A stretch of DNA of 7,497 bases. Source: Lachnospiraceae bacterium. GTDB lineage: Bacteria; Bacillota_A; Clostridia; Lachnospirales; Lachnospiraceae. Position numbers and translations under genes: made by a program. This document shows, piece by piece, positions 1 to 6,686 of this stretch. The stretch covers positions 1-7,497 of the forward strand of contig JAGACI010000212.1 of NCBI GenBank assembly GCA_017614185.1, in the 5' to 3' direction. Each line of letters begins with the position of its first letter. Position 1 is the stretch's first letter. The notes beneath the pieces were generated by a model. That model did no database searches. It had not been told where the DNA came from and worked only from the letters and a program-made list of their open reading frames with translations.

Positions 1-347
1 GGAAGAGCCATTCTCTTACCCTTCTCGCCGCCTGCCAGAAGGAATGCTCCCATGCTTGCTGCCATACCGATACAGATTGTGGAAACGTCACACTTGATGT
101 AACGCATTGTATCGTAGATAGCAAGACCTGCGGAGATGCTTCCTCCGGGGCTGTTAATATAGAAGTGAATATCCTTATCGGGATCCTCTGCTTCCAAAAA
201 CAACATCTGTGCAACAACGAGGCTTGCTGTTGTATCGTTAACCTCTTCTCCAAGGAAGATAATTCTGTCCTTTAAGAGTCTTGAGTAAATATCGTATGAA
301 CGCTCGCCTCTGCTGGTTTGTTCAATGACATAAGGTACTAAGCTCAT
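1..347 (-). CDS. clpP: ATP-dependent Clp protease proteolytic subunit ClpP (partial, C-terminus outside window)
   Basis: Serine peptidase subunit of the cytoplasmic Clp protease. It forms a barrel that degrades unfolded or tagged proteins fed in by ClpX or ClpC-type ATPases. The visible 115 residues start [10 protein letters not shown] and carry the family landmarks: a [15 protein letters not shown] segment at about 11-25, INSPGGS at 64-70, and the nucleophile motif [11 protein letters not shown] with the catalytic Ser at residue 98. The catalytic His and Asp lie beyond the window edge, so completeness cannot be judged. The start at 347 is supported by an AAGAAGG ribosome binding site a few bases upstream and by agreement with known ClpP N-termini. 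It lies 23 bases after the tig stop with no terminator between, so it is almost certainly co-transcribed with tig. clpX commonly follows in this order but is not visible here. Identity is very secure. Confidence 0.97.
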   Translation of the reverse strand, partial: MSLVPYVIEQTSRGERSYDIYSRLLKDRIIFLGEEVNDTTASLVVAQMLFLEAEDPDKDIHFYINSPGGSISAGLAIYDTMRYIKCDVSTICIGMAASMGAFLLAGGEKGKRMAL

Positions 348-370
348 TGTTATACCTTCTTTCGTTTGAA

Positions 371-1822
371 TTATTCTGCTTTCTTGGTTGTCTTCTTAGC
401 TGCAGGCTTCTTCTCGGCAGTTTTATCATCAGCTGCTTTCTTGGTAGCTGTCTTCTTAGCAGCGGGCTTCTTCTCAGCCTTTGCTTCGTCTGCTGCTTCT
501 TCCTTGTCAGCTGCCTTCTTGGCAGCCTTCTTAGCTTCAGCCTTTGCGTTATCAACGATGAACTCTACAGCCTTGTTGATAGCCAAGTCTTCCATGATCT
601 GCTCTTTAGCTTTATCGTTCTTTGAAAGAGTTTCCTTGATTTCATCTACGGTCATCTGGTAAACCTCAGCCATAGTCTCAAGCTCTTTCTGGTAATCTTC
701 GTCGCTTGCCTTGATGTTCTCAGCCTTAACTACTGCTTCGAGAACGAGACGAGCCTGAATCTTACGAAGTGCATTGGGCTTAACCTGCTCAAGGAGTGCA
801 TCCTTGGTAGCGCCTGTGAACTGCATGTACTGATCGAATGAAAGTCCCTGAGAAGTGATTCTCTGAGCGAACTCATCAAGCATCTGTCTCTGCTGTGTCT
901 CAAGCATTGCCTCGGGAATCTCCATCTCGGAATCCTCGATGATAGCTGTGATAGCTGCCTCTTCCTTGGCTGCCTTAGCTTCCTGCTCCTTCTTCTCGCC
1001 GAGTTTCTTCTTAACATCTGCCTTGTACTCAGCAAGAGTCTCAAAATCTGAAACCTCACTTGCGAACTCGTCGTCAAGCTTGGGTAATTCTCTCTCTTTT
1101 ACTTCCTTAACGGTGCACTTGAATACTGCGGGTTTACCCTTAAGCTCTTCTGCGTGGTAATCTTCAGGGAAAGTAACGTTAACTTCCTTCTCCTCACCGA
1201 TCTTAGCGCCTACAAGCTGATCCTCGAATCCGGGGATAAATGAGTTAGAACCGATTGTAAGAGGATAGTTCTCACCCTTTCCGCCTTCGAATGCTACGCC
1301 GTCAACAAATCCTTCAAAATCAAGGATGATATCGTCGTTCTTCTTAACGGGACGCTCTACAGAGATGGTACGTGCGTTAGCCTCACGCTCCTTCTCGATT
1401 GCTTCGTTAACTTCTGCTGCTGAAACAGTTGTGTCAGGAGCTTCAACCTTAACACCCTTGTACTTGCCAAGCTTTACAGGGGGCTTAAGTGCAACTTCTG
1501 CTGAGAAAACGAAAGGCTTTCCTTCTTCCAAAGTAACAACTTCAATCTTGGGAGATGATACGATTTCCTCACCGCACTCATCATATGCCTTGTCATAAGC
1601 TTCGGGAATAATCTCGTTAGCTGCGTCCTCATAGAATACTTCTTTGCCGTACATATTCTCAATCATCTTGCGGGGAACTTTACCTTTACGGAATCCCGGG
1701 ATGCTGATTTTACCCTTGTTCTTCTGATATGCTTTCTCTACAGCCTTCTCGAAGTCCTCTGTTGAAACTTCGATGATAAGCTTAGCCATGCTCTTATCTA
1801 ACTTCTCTACCTTTACGCTCAT
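371..1822 (-). CDS. tig: Trigger factor, ribosome-associated chaperone, with Lys/Ala/Pro-rich C-terminal tail
   Basis: Ribosome-bound chaperone and peptidyl-prolyl isomerase that receives nascent chains at the exit tunnel. Domains of the 483-residue product: an N-terminal ribosome-binding domain with the signature [10 protein letters not shown] at 43-52; an FKBP-like PPIase domain at about 160-245 ([13 protein letters not shown] ... [19 protein letters not shown]); and a helical C-terminal chaperone domain at about 250-424. The usual family length is about 430 residues. The excess is a low-complexity tail at 425-483 of Lys, Ala, Glu, Asp, Thr and Pro, with the 10-residue unit [10 protein letters not shown] at 449-458 and again at 469-478. 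The tail is in frame and the reading frame is intact, so this is an extension and not a frameshift artefact. The start at 1822 has AAGGAGG (1830-1836) 7 bases upstream. It is first gene of a tig-clpP operon with its own promoter at 1915-1943. Identity is very secure; the function of the tail is unknown. Confidence 0.97.
   Translation of the reverse strand: MSVKVEKLDKSMAKLIIEVSTEDFEKAVEKAYQKNKGKISIPGFRKGKVPRKMIENMYGKEVFYEDAANEIIPEAYDKAYDECGEEIVSSPKIEVVTLEEGKPFVFSAEVALKPPVKLGKYKGVKVEAPDTTVSAAEVNEAIEKEREANARTISVERPVKKNDDIILDFEGFVDGVAFEGGKGENYPLTIGSNSFIPGFEDQLVGAKIGEEKEVNVTFPEDYHAEELKGKPAVFKCTVKEVKERELPKLDDEFASEVSDFETLAEYKADVKKKLGEKKEQEAKAAKEEAAITAIIEDSEMEIPEAMLETQQRQMLDEFAQRITSQGLSFDQYMQFTGATKDALLEQVKPNALRKIQARLVLEAVVKAENIKASDEDYQKELETMAEVYQMTVDEIKETLSKNDKAKEQIMEDLAINKAVEFIVDNAKAEAKKAAKKAADKEEAADEAKAEKKPAAKKTATKKAADDKTAEKKPAAKKTTKKAE
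390..478 (-). repeat. Imperfect direct repeat, 29 bp copies 60 bp apart, in the tig tail
   Basis: Positions 390-418 and 450-478 match at 26 of 29 bases by eye. Similarity continues beyond them with a 3-base gap (about 376-389 against 433-449). They encode the two [10 protein letters not shown] units of the trigger factor tail. The 60-base period and the codon-sized indel keep the frame, as expected for tail growth by in-frame duplication. Confidence 0.75.
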
Positions 1823-1878
1823 TATTTATCCTCCTTGCAGCGTATATCTTTCTATTTTATACTTTTACTCACTAAAAG

Positions 1879-1898
1879 CCACATCCTTTCGGACATGG
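1879..1898 (-). promoter_or_regulatory. GAAA-capped hairpin in the tig 5' leader
   Basis: On the minus strand CCATGTCC-GAAA-GGATGTGG folds into an 8-bp stem, six Watson-Crick pairs and two G-U wobbles, capped by a GNRA tetraloop and followed by CTTTT. It would sit about 10-30 bases from the predicted transcript start and about 55 bases before the start codon. The wobbles mean it folds better as minus-strand RNA than as plus-strand RNA. It could be a 5' stabilising hairpin, a weak attenuator, or chance. It resembles no riboswitch class I can name. Confidence 0.4.
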
Positions 1899-1914
1899 TC
1901 ACAGTCATTGTAAG

Positions 1915-1943
1915 AGTATAGCACAAATAAATACTAAATTCCA
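1915..1943 (-). promoter_or_regulatory. Predicted promoter of tig-clpP (extended -10)
   Basis: Read on the minus strand, the -10 box is TATACT (1915-1920), preceded by TGC (1921-1923), giving an extended -10. A weak -35 TGGAAT (1938-1943, three of six consensus bases) lies 17 bases upstream. The predicted transcript start near 1908 gives a leader of about 85 bases. The extended -10 probably compensates for the poor -35. Confidence 0.6.
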
Positions 1944-1949
1944 GTATTT
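1929..1949 (-). terminator. Weak AT-rich hairpin after the DJ-1 gene stop codon
   Basis: AAATACT and AGTATTT are perfect 7-base inverted arms around a 7-base loop, starting 2 bases after the TAA of the DJ-1-family gene. The stem has only one G-C pair and the minus-strand tail (TATTTATTTG) is a poor U tract, so termination would be weak at best. The arm overlaps the tig -35 box. It is the only terminator candidate here, so some read-through into tig-clpP is possible. Confidence 0.3.
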
Positions 1950-1951
1950 TT

Positions 1952-2500
1952 TTACAGATAAACTATTGATTTTCCAAGGGCTTTTGAGGCTTCCGCTCCC
2001 GCGAAAATCTCGACAAGTTTAAGGCCCAAATCGATGGCTGTTCCGACACCGCGGCTTGTGATTATGTGACCGTCTCTGACTACACTGTCAGTCGAGCAGA
2101 TTGCACCTTCAAGTTCTGACTCGAGGCCGGGATAAACGGTTGCCTTCTTTCCTTTTAAAATACCAAGGCCGCCAAGCACTGTAGGCGCACCGCAGATTGC
2201 CGTGATAAACTTCTCCTCACCGTTAAACTTAAGTAAAAGTGCTGCAAGTCCCTTGTGAGCCTTTAAGTTCTTAAATCCAAGGCCGCCACCCGGCAAAAAG
2301 AGCATATCATACTCTTCATATTTAACATCTCCAAACAAAGCATCGGCCTTGACTTCGATTCCGTGACCGCCCAAAACCTTATCGCTCTCCATCGTGGAGA
2401 TGGTTGTGACTTCAATATTAGCCCTTCTTAAAATGTCGATAACTGTAATAGCCTCGACCTCTTCAAAACCCTCTGCCAAAAATGCTGCAACTTTTGCCAT
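1952..2500 (-). CDS. DJ-1/PfpI (ThiJ) family protein
   Basis: Small cytoplasmic protein, 182 residues, of the DJ-1/PfpI superfamily, whose members have been assigned deglycase, glyoxalase, chaperone or redox-sensing roles; the substrate here cannot be read from sequence. The glutamine-amidotransferase-like fold is visible: strand 1 with AEGFEEVEA at 9-17 (Glu16 aligns with DJ-1 Glu18), LFLPGGG at 67-73, the nucleophile elbow AICGAPT at 101-107 with Cys103 (DJ-1 Cys106), and TSRGVGTA at 148-155. The DJ-1 His126 position is Tyr123 (VYP instead of THP). Start 2500 is preferred over an in-frame ATG at 2545: AAGGAG (2510-2515) lies 9 bases before 2500, the product then begins exactly where the family begins (MAKVAAFLAEGFEE), and 2545 lies beside a predicted -10 box. 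It is divergent to the CYTH gene and lies upstream of tig on the same strand. Confidence 0.9.
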   Translation of the reverse strand: MAKVAAFLAEGFEEVEAITVIDILRRANIEVTTISTMESDKVLGGHGIEVKADALFGDVKYEEYDMLFLPGGGLGFKNLKAHKGLAALLLKFNGEEKFITAICGAPTVLGGLGILKGKKATVYPGLESELEGAICSTDSVVRDGHIITSRGVGTAIDLGLKLVEIFAGAEASKALGKSIVYL

Positions 2501-2546
2501 ATTTAGACTCTCCTTTGTCTGTTTCATGTGAACGACTACGTACATT

Positions 2547-2576
2547 ATTATATATCAGTGCACAGTTTCAAAACAA
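2547..2576 (-). promoter_or_regulatory. Predicted promoter of the DJ-1-family gene
   Basis: On the minus strand there is a perfect TATAAT -10 (2547-2552) and TTGTTT -35 (2571-2576) with an 18-base spacer. The predicted start near 2540 gives a leader of about 40 bases to the ATG at 2500 and places the alternative upstream ATG (2545) before the transcript begins. Confidence 0.6.
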
Positions 2577-2627
2577 GTTTGATGCCTAAAGTTTATACTT
2601 TTTTAACTTTTATAAAACGGCTAAAAA

Positions 2628-2636
2628 TGGTATAAT
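2628..2636 (+). promoter_or_regulatory. Predicted extended -10 promoter of the CYTH gene
   Basis: TGG followed by a perfect TATAAT (2631-2636) forms an extended -10 element. The matching -35 region (2608-2613, TTTTAT) is poor. The predicted transcript start near 2643 gives a leader of about 33 bases that includes GGAGG at 2665-2669. Confidence 0.6.
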
Positions 2637-2675
2637 AAAGGTGACATTTGAAACAACTGTGTCTGGAGGTTACAA

Positions 2676-3167
2676 ATGGAGATAGAACGTAAATTTACGG
2701 TAAAATCCGTTCCTGAGGATTTATCCGCTTTTCCCTGCAAGCAGATTGAGCAGGCGTACCTTAACATTGACCCCGTCGTAAGAGTCAGACGAGAGGATGA
2801 TAAATATACCTTAACCTATAAAGGTAAGGGCCTTATGGCAAGAGAAGAGTTTACAATGGACCTTAACAAGGAATCCTATTACCACTTAGTTGCCAAGGCA
2901 GACGGGAACATTATATCGAAGAAAAGATATATCATTCCTTTACACAATCCGAAATTCAGAGAAGGCGGTCCTCAGCCGCCGGCAGACTATACTTTGACAA
3001 TCGAACTTGACGTATTTGATGCTCCTTTCGATCCGCTTATCATTGCAGAGATTGAATTTGGAAGTACCGAAGCCGCCGAATCCTTTGTTCCGCCGGATTG
3101 GTTCTATGAGGATGTTACCTACGATACCGCATATCACAATTCAACGTTAAGTACAATGAAGTTCTAA
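2676..3167 (+). CDS. CYTH-domain protein (triphosphate tunnel metalloenzyme-like)
   Basis: A 163-residue cytoplasmic protein made of one CYTH domain. The family hydrolyses or cyclises triphosphorylated substrates (inorganic triphosphate, thiamine triphosphate, ATP) inside an eight-stranded tunnel with divalent metal. The N-terminal ExExK signature is present (E2-I-E4-R-K6). Tunnel-facing charged residues follow: R36 and R38 (VRVRRE), the K49/K51 segment (TYKGKG), E57/E58, K82-K83-R84, E110 and D112 (IELDVF), and E125/E127 (AEIEFGS). The C-terminal PPDWFYEDVTYDTAYHNSTLS at about 139-159 fits the family ending. There is no CHAD domain and no signal peptide. Start 2676 is set by GGAGG 6 bases upstream and by the signature at residue 2. 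Inorganic triphosphatase activity is the default inference for such short bacterial members; adenylate cyclase (class IV) cannot be excluded. It is the only plus-strand gene and ends at a shared terminator. Confidence 0.9.
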   Translation: MEIERKFTVKSVPEDLSAFPCKQIEQAYLNIDPVVRVRREDDKYTLTYKGKGLMAREEFTMDLNKESYYHLVAKADGNIISKKRYIIPLHNPKFREGGPQPPADYTLTIELDVFDAPFDPLIIAEIEFGSTEAAESFVPPDWFYEDVTYDTAYHNSTLSTMKF

Positions 3168-3170
3168 AAC

Positions 3171-3204
3171 AAACCCCGAAGATTCCTAAGAATCCTCGGG
3201 GTTT
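3171..3204. terminator. Bidirectional Rho-independent terminator between the CYTH gene and glgP
   Basis: Fifteen-position arms (3171-3185 and 3190-3204) close a 4-base loop. The core is AAACCCCGA paired with TCGGGGTTT. The single internal non-pair, A3180/C3195 on the plus strand, becomes a U-G wobble in minus-strand RNA. The minus-strand tail reads TTTGTTTT after the stem and the plus-strand tail TTTCTTATT. The stem starts 4 bases after the CYTH stop and lies 21 bases after the phosphorylase stop, so it serves both, more strongly for the phosphorylase. Confidence 0.92.
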
Positions 3205-3225
3205 CTTATTACTCTTATTATTCGA

Positions 3226-5544
3226 TTAGTGGTCTGCTTCCACATCCCAGATTTCTTTTGCATACTGGGCAATTGTTCTGTCAGATGAGAAGAAGCCTGC
3301 CTTTGCAATGTTTGTAAGCATCTTCTGCTTCCATGCTCTTCTGTCTTCGTATGCTGCGAAAGCTTCATCCTTCTTGGCAATATAATCTTCAAAGTCAAGA
3401 AGAGTCATGAACCAGTCCTTATTGATAAGTTCCTTGTGAAGTCTTGTAAGGTTCTCCTTATCACCTACCTTAAGTACTGCAGGGCTTATGATAAAATCTA
3501 CAGCCTGTTTAATAACAGGTGATTTTTCATAATACTTCTTGGATACATAGTCAGCTTTCTCATAGTGCTTGATGACTGTATCGGAATCCTTACCGAAGAT
3601 AAAGATGTTGTTATCGCCTACAAGCTCGTGAATCTCAACGTTAGCTCCGTCATCGGTTCCAAGTGTAACCGCACCGTTTAACATGAACTTCATGTTACCG
3701 GTTCCTGAAGCTTCCTTACTTGCAAGTGAAATCTGCTCTGAAATATCACATGCAGGGATAAGCTTTTCAGCGTAACTTACGTTATAGTTCTCTACCATAA
3801 CGACCTTCATATAAGGGCTTACGTCGGGATCGTTTGCAACGATATCCTGAAGGCAAAGGATAAGGTGAATGATATCCTGTGCGATTACGTATGCGGGAGC
3901 AGCCTTTCCTCCAAAGATAAAGGTAAGGGGTCTTACGGGCTTCTTGCCTGCCTTGATTTCAAGGTACTTGTGAATGATGTAGAGAGCATTCATCTGCTGA
4001 CGCTTGTACTCATGAAGTCTCTTAATCTGAATATCAAAGATGGAAGTGGGATCAACGTCCACGCCCTCTTTTTCCTTAAGGTATGCTGCAAGCTCCCTCT
4101 TTCTGTTTTGCTTGATATGATCGAGTCTGTTTAATACGTCGTCGTCATCAATGTACTCAAGAAGTCTTTCAAGCTTGTCCGCATCCTTCTTATAGCTTCT
4201 TCCGACAAGCTCTTCAACGCACTCTGCAAGCTCGTGGTTGCAGCTCATAAGCCAGCGACGGAAGGTGATTCCGTTTGTCTTGTTGTTGAACTTATCAGGA
4301 TAAATCTTATAGAAATGATTTAACTCGCTGTTTTTAAGAATCTCTGTATGGATTGCAGCAACACCGTTAATGGAGTATCCGTAGTGGATGTCCATATGTG
4401 CCATGTGCACTCTCTCATCCTTATCAATGATGGCAACCTTGAGATCTTTGTACTTTGCTTTTGCCTTCTTATCAAGTTCTTTGATAATGGGAACAAGCTG
4501 AGGAACAACCTTCTCAAGGTACTTAAGAGGCCATTTCTCCAAAGCCTCTGCAAGGATGGTATGGTTGGTGTATGCGCAGGTCTTGCTTACAACTTCAATA
4601 GCCTCATCCATGGTGAATGCCTTGTCGTTTACAAGGATTCTGATAAGCTCAGGGATGATCATTGAAGGGTGTGTATCGTTAATCTGGATTGCGGCATACT
4701 CGTACATTCTTCTAAGGTCGTACTGCTTGTCACGAAGCTCCTTCAAAATAAGCTGAGCCGCATTGCTTACCATGAAGTACTCCTGATAGATTCTAAGGAG
4801 GTTACCTGCCTCGTCCGAATCATCGGGATAAAGGAAAAGCGTGAGGTTCTTCTTAATCTCTTCTTTATCAAAATCAATTCCTGATTTAACAAGTGATTCA
4901 TCGACTGTTTCGATATCGAAAAGGTGAAGTTTGTTTCTTCCGTTCTCATATCCTACAACATCGATGTCATAGAGTCTTGACTTAACCGTGAAGTCACCGA
5001 ACTCAACGTCAAATGTCATATCAGTCTTGTTAAGCCATGAATCCTTCTCAATCCAGTCGTTCTTAACAGCAGTCTGCTTGTGATTCTTGAAAGTCTGCTT
5101 AAAGAGACCGAAGTGATAGTTAAGGCCGATTCCGTCTCCGGGAAGTCCCAAAGTTGCAATGGAATCAAGGAAACAAGCTGCAAGTCTTCCGAGACCGCCG
5201 TTTCCGAGTGAAGGTTCGGGTTCAATCTCAAGGATGTCGGCAAGCTTTTTGCCTTTTTTGCTTAAGATTTCCTCTACCTTATCATAAATCTTAAGGTTAA
5301 TAAGGTTGTTGGAAAGAAGCTTTCCGATTAAGAACTCTGCGGAAATATAGTAAACCTTCTTCCTTCCGTCAATCATGGGAGTGTCTTTCAAAAGATCTTT
5401 GGTTACATCAAGAAGAATGTAATAAACCTGCTCGTCGGAACAGCTTGCAATCTCCTTTCCGTACTTCTCTCTGGCGCTTTCCTCGATAATGGAGCCAATG
5501 TTATCCTGTACTACTTCCTTGGTCATATCGGACATAAGTGACAT
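3226..5544 (-). CDS. glgP: Glycogen/starch/alpha-glucan phosphorylase
   Basis: PLP-dependent enzyme (glycosyltransferase family 35) that splits alpha-1,4-glucans with phosphate to release glucose 1-phosphate in the cytoplasm. The 772-residue product has the expected blocks in order: [17 protein letters not shown] near the N-terminus, [84 protein letters not shown], and the cofactor motif [14 protein letters not shown], whose Lys is residue 619. [10 protein letters not shown] follows. It is shorter than the roughly 800-residue enterobacterial enzymes; the shortening seems to lie at the N-terminus and short loops, not in catalytic blocks. Start 5544 has AGGAGG (5553-5558) 8 bases upstream. It begins 27 bases after the LacI-family gene without a promoter of its own that I can see, so it is probably co-transcribed with and controlled by that regulator. 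Preference for glycogen versus maltodextrin cannot be decided from sequence. Confidence 0.96.
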   Translation of the reverse strand: MSLMSDMTKEVVQDNIGSIIEESAREKYGKEIASCSDEQVYYILLDVTKDLLKDTPMIDGRKKVYYISAEFLIGKLLSNNLINLKIYDKVEEILSKKGKKLADILEIEPEPSLGNGGLGRLAACFLDSIATLGLPGDGIGLNYHFGLFKQTFKNHKQTAVKNDWIEKDSWLNKTDMTFDVEFGDFTVKSRLYDIDVVGYENGRNKLHLFDIETVDESLVKSGIDFDKEEIKKNLTLFLYPDDSDEAGNLLRIYQEYFMVSNAAQLILKELRDKQYDLRRMYEYAAIQINDTHPSMIIPELIRILVNDKAFTMDEAIEVVSKTCAYTNHTILAEALEKWPLKYLEKVVPQLVPIIKELDKKAKAKYKDLKVAIIDKDERVHMAHMDIHYGYSINGVAAIHTEILKNSELNHFYKIYPDKFNNKTNGITFRRWLMSCNHELAECVEELVGRSYKKDADKLERLLEYIDDDDVLNRLDHIKQNRKRELAAYLKEKEGVDVDPTSIFDIQIKRLHEYKRQQMNALYIIHKYLEIKAGKKPVRPLTFIFGGKAAPAYVIAQDIIHLILCLQDIVANDPDVSPYMKVVMVENYNVSYAEKLIPACDISEQISLASKEASGTGNMKFMLNGAVTLGTDDGANVEIHELVGDNNIFIFGKDSDTVIKHYEKADYVSKKYYEKSPVIKQAVDFIISPAVLKVGDKENLTRLHKELINKDWFMTLLDFEDYIAKKDEAFAAYEDRRAWKQKMLTNIAKAGFFSSDRTIAQYAKEIWDVEADH

Positions 5545-5571
5545 ATTCTTTTCCTCCTCTAATATGTAAGA

Positions 5572-6567
5572 CTATTTGATAAGGTCTAAGTAATGAAGCT
5601 TGGTAAGTTCATAGGGCGTCTCAATCTTTCTGCCTTCCTCGCCCTTTAAAAGTCTGCTTAATTCTCTTACTGCTTCAGCTGAATTCTCTTTAAAAGGAAT
5701 GCTTATGGTATTCATGAGCTTGCCCGCATATGCCATAAGAGCAACTCCTCCGAATCCGCAAACCGGATGGAAAACATCCTCATCAACAAGTGCCTTCATC
5801 GCACCTATTGCCATTGTATCCGTCGCACATACGATGATGTCGACGTCTCTTGCGTGATTAATCGCTATCTGCCTTGCCTTCATCTCGCTAAACTCGCCGC
5901 ACTCGACTTTGAGTTTAAAGCCAAGCTCCTTTTGAAGCTTCATGATTCCGGAAAGTCTCTCCTTGGTAACGTATGCATCCTCGTCACCTGCGATGTATAA
6001 TACCTGCTCCTTGGGACCTAAGTTCTCGGTTATTGTCTTCTTAGCCACCTCATACTGGGCTTTGCTTTGGTTAACCCAGATGCAGGAAGTCGTCTCGTTT
6101 ACAACGGGAGCATCGACCATTACCATCTTAAACTCCTGACTTGCAACAAGTCCCGAAATAACCTCATCCTCTTTTTCAATCCCGTATACGATGATTCCTT
6201 CGATGCTCTGAGAATGAAGATAATCGATTAGTTCCTGAACCGATTTGTCCTTAACCATTGAGAAAAACAGTGTGATTACATCAAGTTTCTCCTTAACCGC
6301 TTCCTCAATGGCACCGGAGATATACTGCATGTCAATCTCATCGATTGCCTGTCTTCCGGTCCTTAAGTTTAAAAGAAGGGCTACACGTCCGGACCTCTTG
6401 GATGAAAGCGTCGCCGCCGCGGCGTTTGGAACGTAGTGAAGGTTCTTAATCGCCTTATTAACTTTTTTCCTGGTCTCCTCGCTGATGCGGGGGTAGTTTT
6501 TAAGTACCTTTGAAACCGTCGAGATTGATACGCCGGCCTCTTTGGCGACATCCTTAATGGAAGCCAT
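5572..6567 (-). CDS. LacI/GalR-family transcriptional regulator
   Basis: DNA-binding regulator of 331 residues. The N-terminal helix-turn-helix (3-22, SIKDVAKEAGVSISTVSKVL) is followed by the third helix (RISEETRKKVNKAIKNLHYVPN) and the hinge helix AAAATLSSKR at 49-58; its Leu54 is the residue that wedges into a central CG step in family operators. A periplasmic-binding-protein-like effector domain follows (about 60-331), with VCATDTMAIGAMKAL at 246-260. The usual GFDD/GFDN sugar-contact motif reads GFGG at 271-274, so the ligand may be atypical or binding may differ. I choose the ATG at 6567 over an in-frame TTG at 6627: the family begins at MASIKDVA, AAAGG (6575-6579) lies 7 bases upstream, and the extra 20 residues have no family counterpart. 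Its position directly ahead of glgP suggests control of glucan breakdown; autoregulation is suggested by the palindrome at 6635-6650. Effector unknown, maltooligosaccharide-like by inference only. Confidence 0.93.
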   Translation of the reverse strand: MASIKDVAKEAGVSISTVSKVLKNYPRISEETRKKVNKAIKNLHYVPNAAAATLSSKRSGRVALLLNLRTGRQAIDEIDMQYISGAIEEAVKEKLDVITLFFSMVKDKSVQELIDYLHSQSIEGIIVYGIEKEDEVISGLVASQEFKMVMVDAPVVNETTSCIWVNQSKAQYEVAKKTITENLGPKEQVLYIAGDEDAYVTKERLSGIMKLQKELGFKLKVECGEFSEMKARQIAINHARDVDIIVCATDTMAIGAMKALVDEDVFHPVCGFGGVALMAYAGKLMNTISIPFKENSAEAVRELSRLLKGEEGRKIETPYELTKLHYLDLIK

Positions 6568-6627
6568 GTCGTTGCCTTTCTTATTGCCTTTGATTTTACA
6601 TGTGAAAAACGGCTCTAACCATGACAA

Positions 6628-6657
6628 AAGGGTCAGGAAAACGTTTTCCTAACCCTT
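6628..6657 (-). terminator. Hairpin terminator candidate downstream of birA
   Basis: Arms 6643-6657 and 6628-6642 form a near-perfect 30-base inverted repeat. In minus-strand RNA the only non-Watson-Crick position is a U-G wobble. The sequence then continues into TTTTGTC (part of the run falls within the arm). It begins 30 bases after the birA stop and so can serve as its terminator, although the loop-side half of the stem is only A-U pairs. The same DNA is the proposed operator. Confidence 0.55.
6635..6650. promoter_or_regulatory. Putative LacI-family operator (16-bp perfect palindrome)
   Basis: AGGAAAACGTTTTCCT is a perfect 16-bp palindrome with a central CG flanked by A and T runs, the form expected for a LacI/GalR-family site. 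It starts about one base after the predicted transcription start of the LacI-family gene, the classical blocking position, and 68 bases before that gene's ATG. It resembles the catabolite-responsive element but lacks the usual TG/CA outer pair at one position on each side, so the local regulator is the more likely ligand than CcpA. Confidence 0.65.
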
Positions 6658-6686
6658 AGATTACACTACTTTTATTTTCTTGTCAA
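6658..6686 (-). promoter_or_regulatory. Predicted promoter of the lacI-glgP unit
   Basis: A perfect TTGACA -35 (6681-6686) directly abuts the birA stop codon (TAG, 6687-6689). With a 17-base spacer the -10 is TAATCT (6658-6663, three of six consensus bases). An alternative -10, TGTAAT (five of six), has only a 15-base spacer. The predicted transcript start is near 6651, giving a leader of about 84 bases. Confidence 0.65.

Noticed and set aside
347..662. Two overlapping plus-strand reading frames (347-625 and 366-662) rich in Leu/Phe/Ser/Ala that could be mistaken for membrane proteins
   Set aside because: They are antisense to the Lys/Ala-rich tail of trigger factor; AAG and GCN codons read backwards give CTT and NGC, producing false hydrophobic runs. 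No ribosome binding site or family resemblance.
1929..1953. Plus-strand intrinsic terminator (7-bp hairpin followed by a run of T)
   Set aside because: The T run makes it look like a plus-strand terminator, but no plus-strand gene precedes it and the stem is very AT-rich.
2501..2545. Upstream ATG extending the DJ-1-family protein by 15 residues
   Set aside because: It lies beside the predicted -10 box and ahead of the predicted transcript start, has no good ribosome binding site, and adds residues absent from the family.
3865..4884. Several plus-strand frames (3865-4134, 4348-4665, 4556-4756, 4669-4884)
   Set aside because: All are antisense to the well-conserved glgP coding sequence, lack ribosome binding sites and show no recognisable domain.
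6408..6426. Local GC-rich palindromic patch in the LacI-family gene
   Set aside because: It encodes the four consecutive alanines of the hinge helix (AAAATL) and is explained by GCN codons.
6568..6627. TTG start extending the LacI-family regulator by 20 residues
   Set aside because: The extension starts next to the operator/terminator hairpin, has no family counterpart, and the ATG at 6567 gives the canonical N-terminus.
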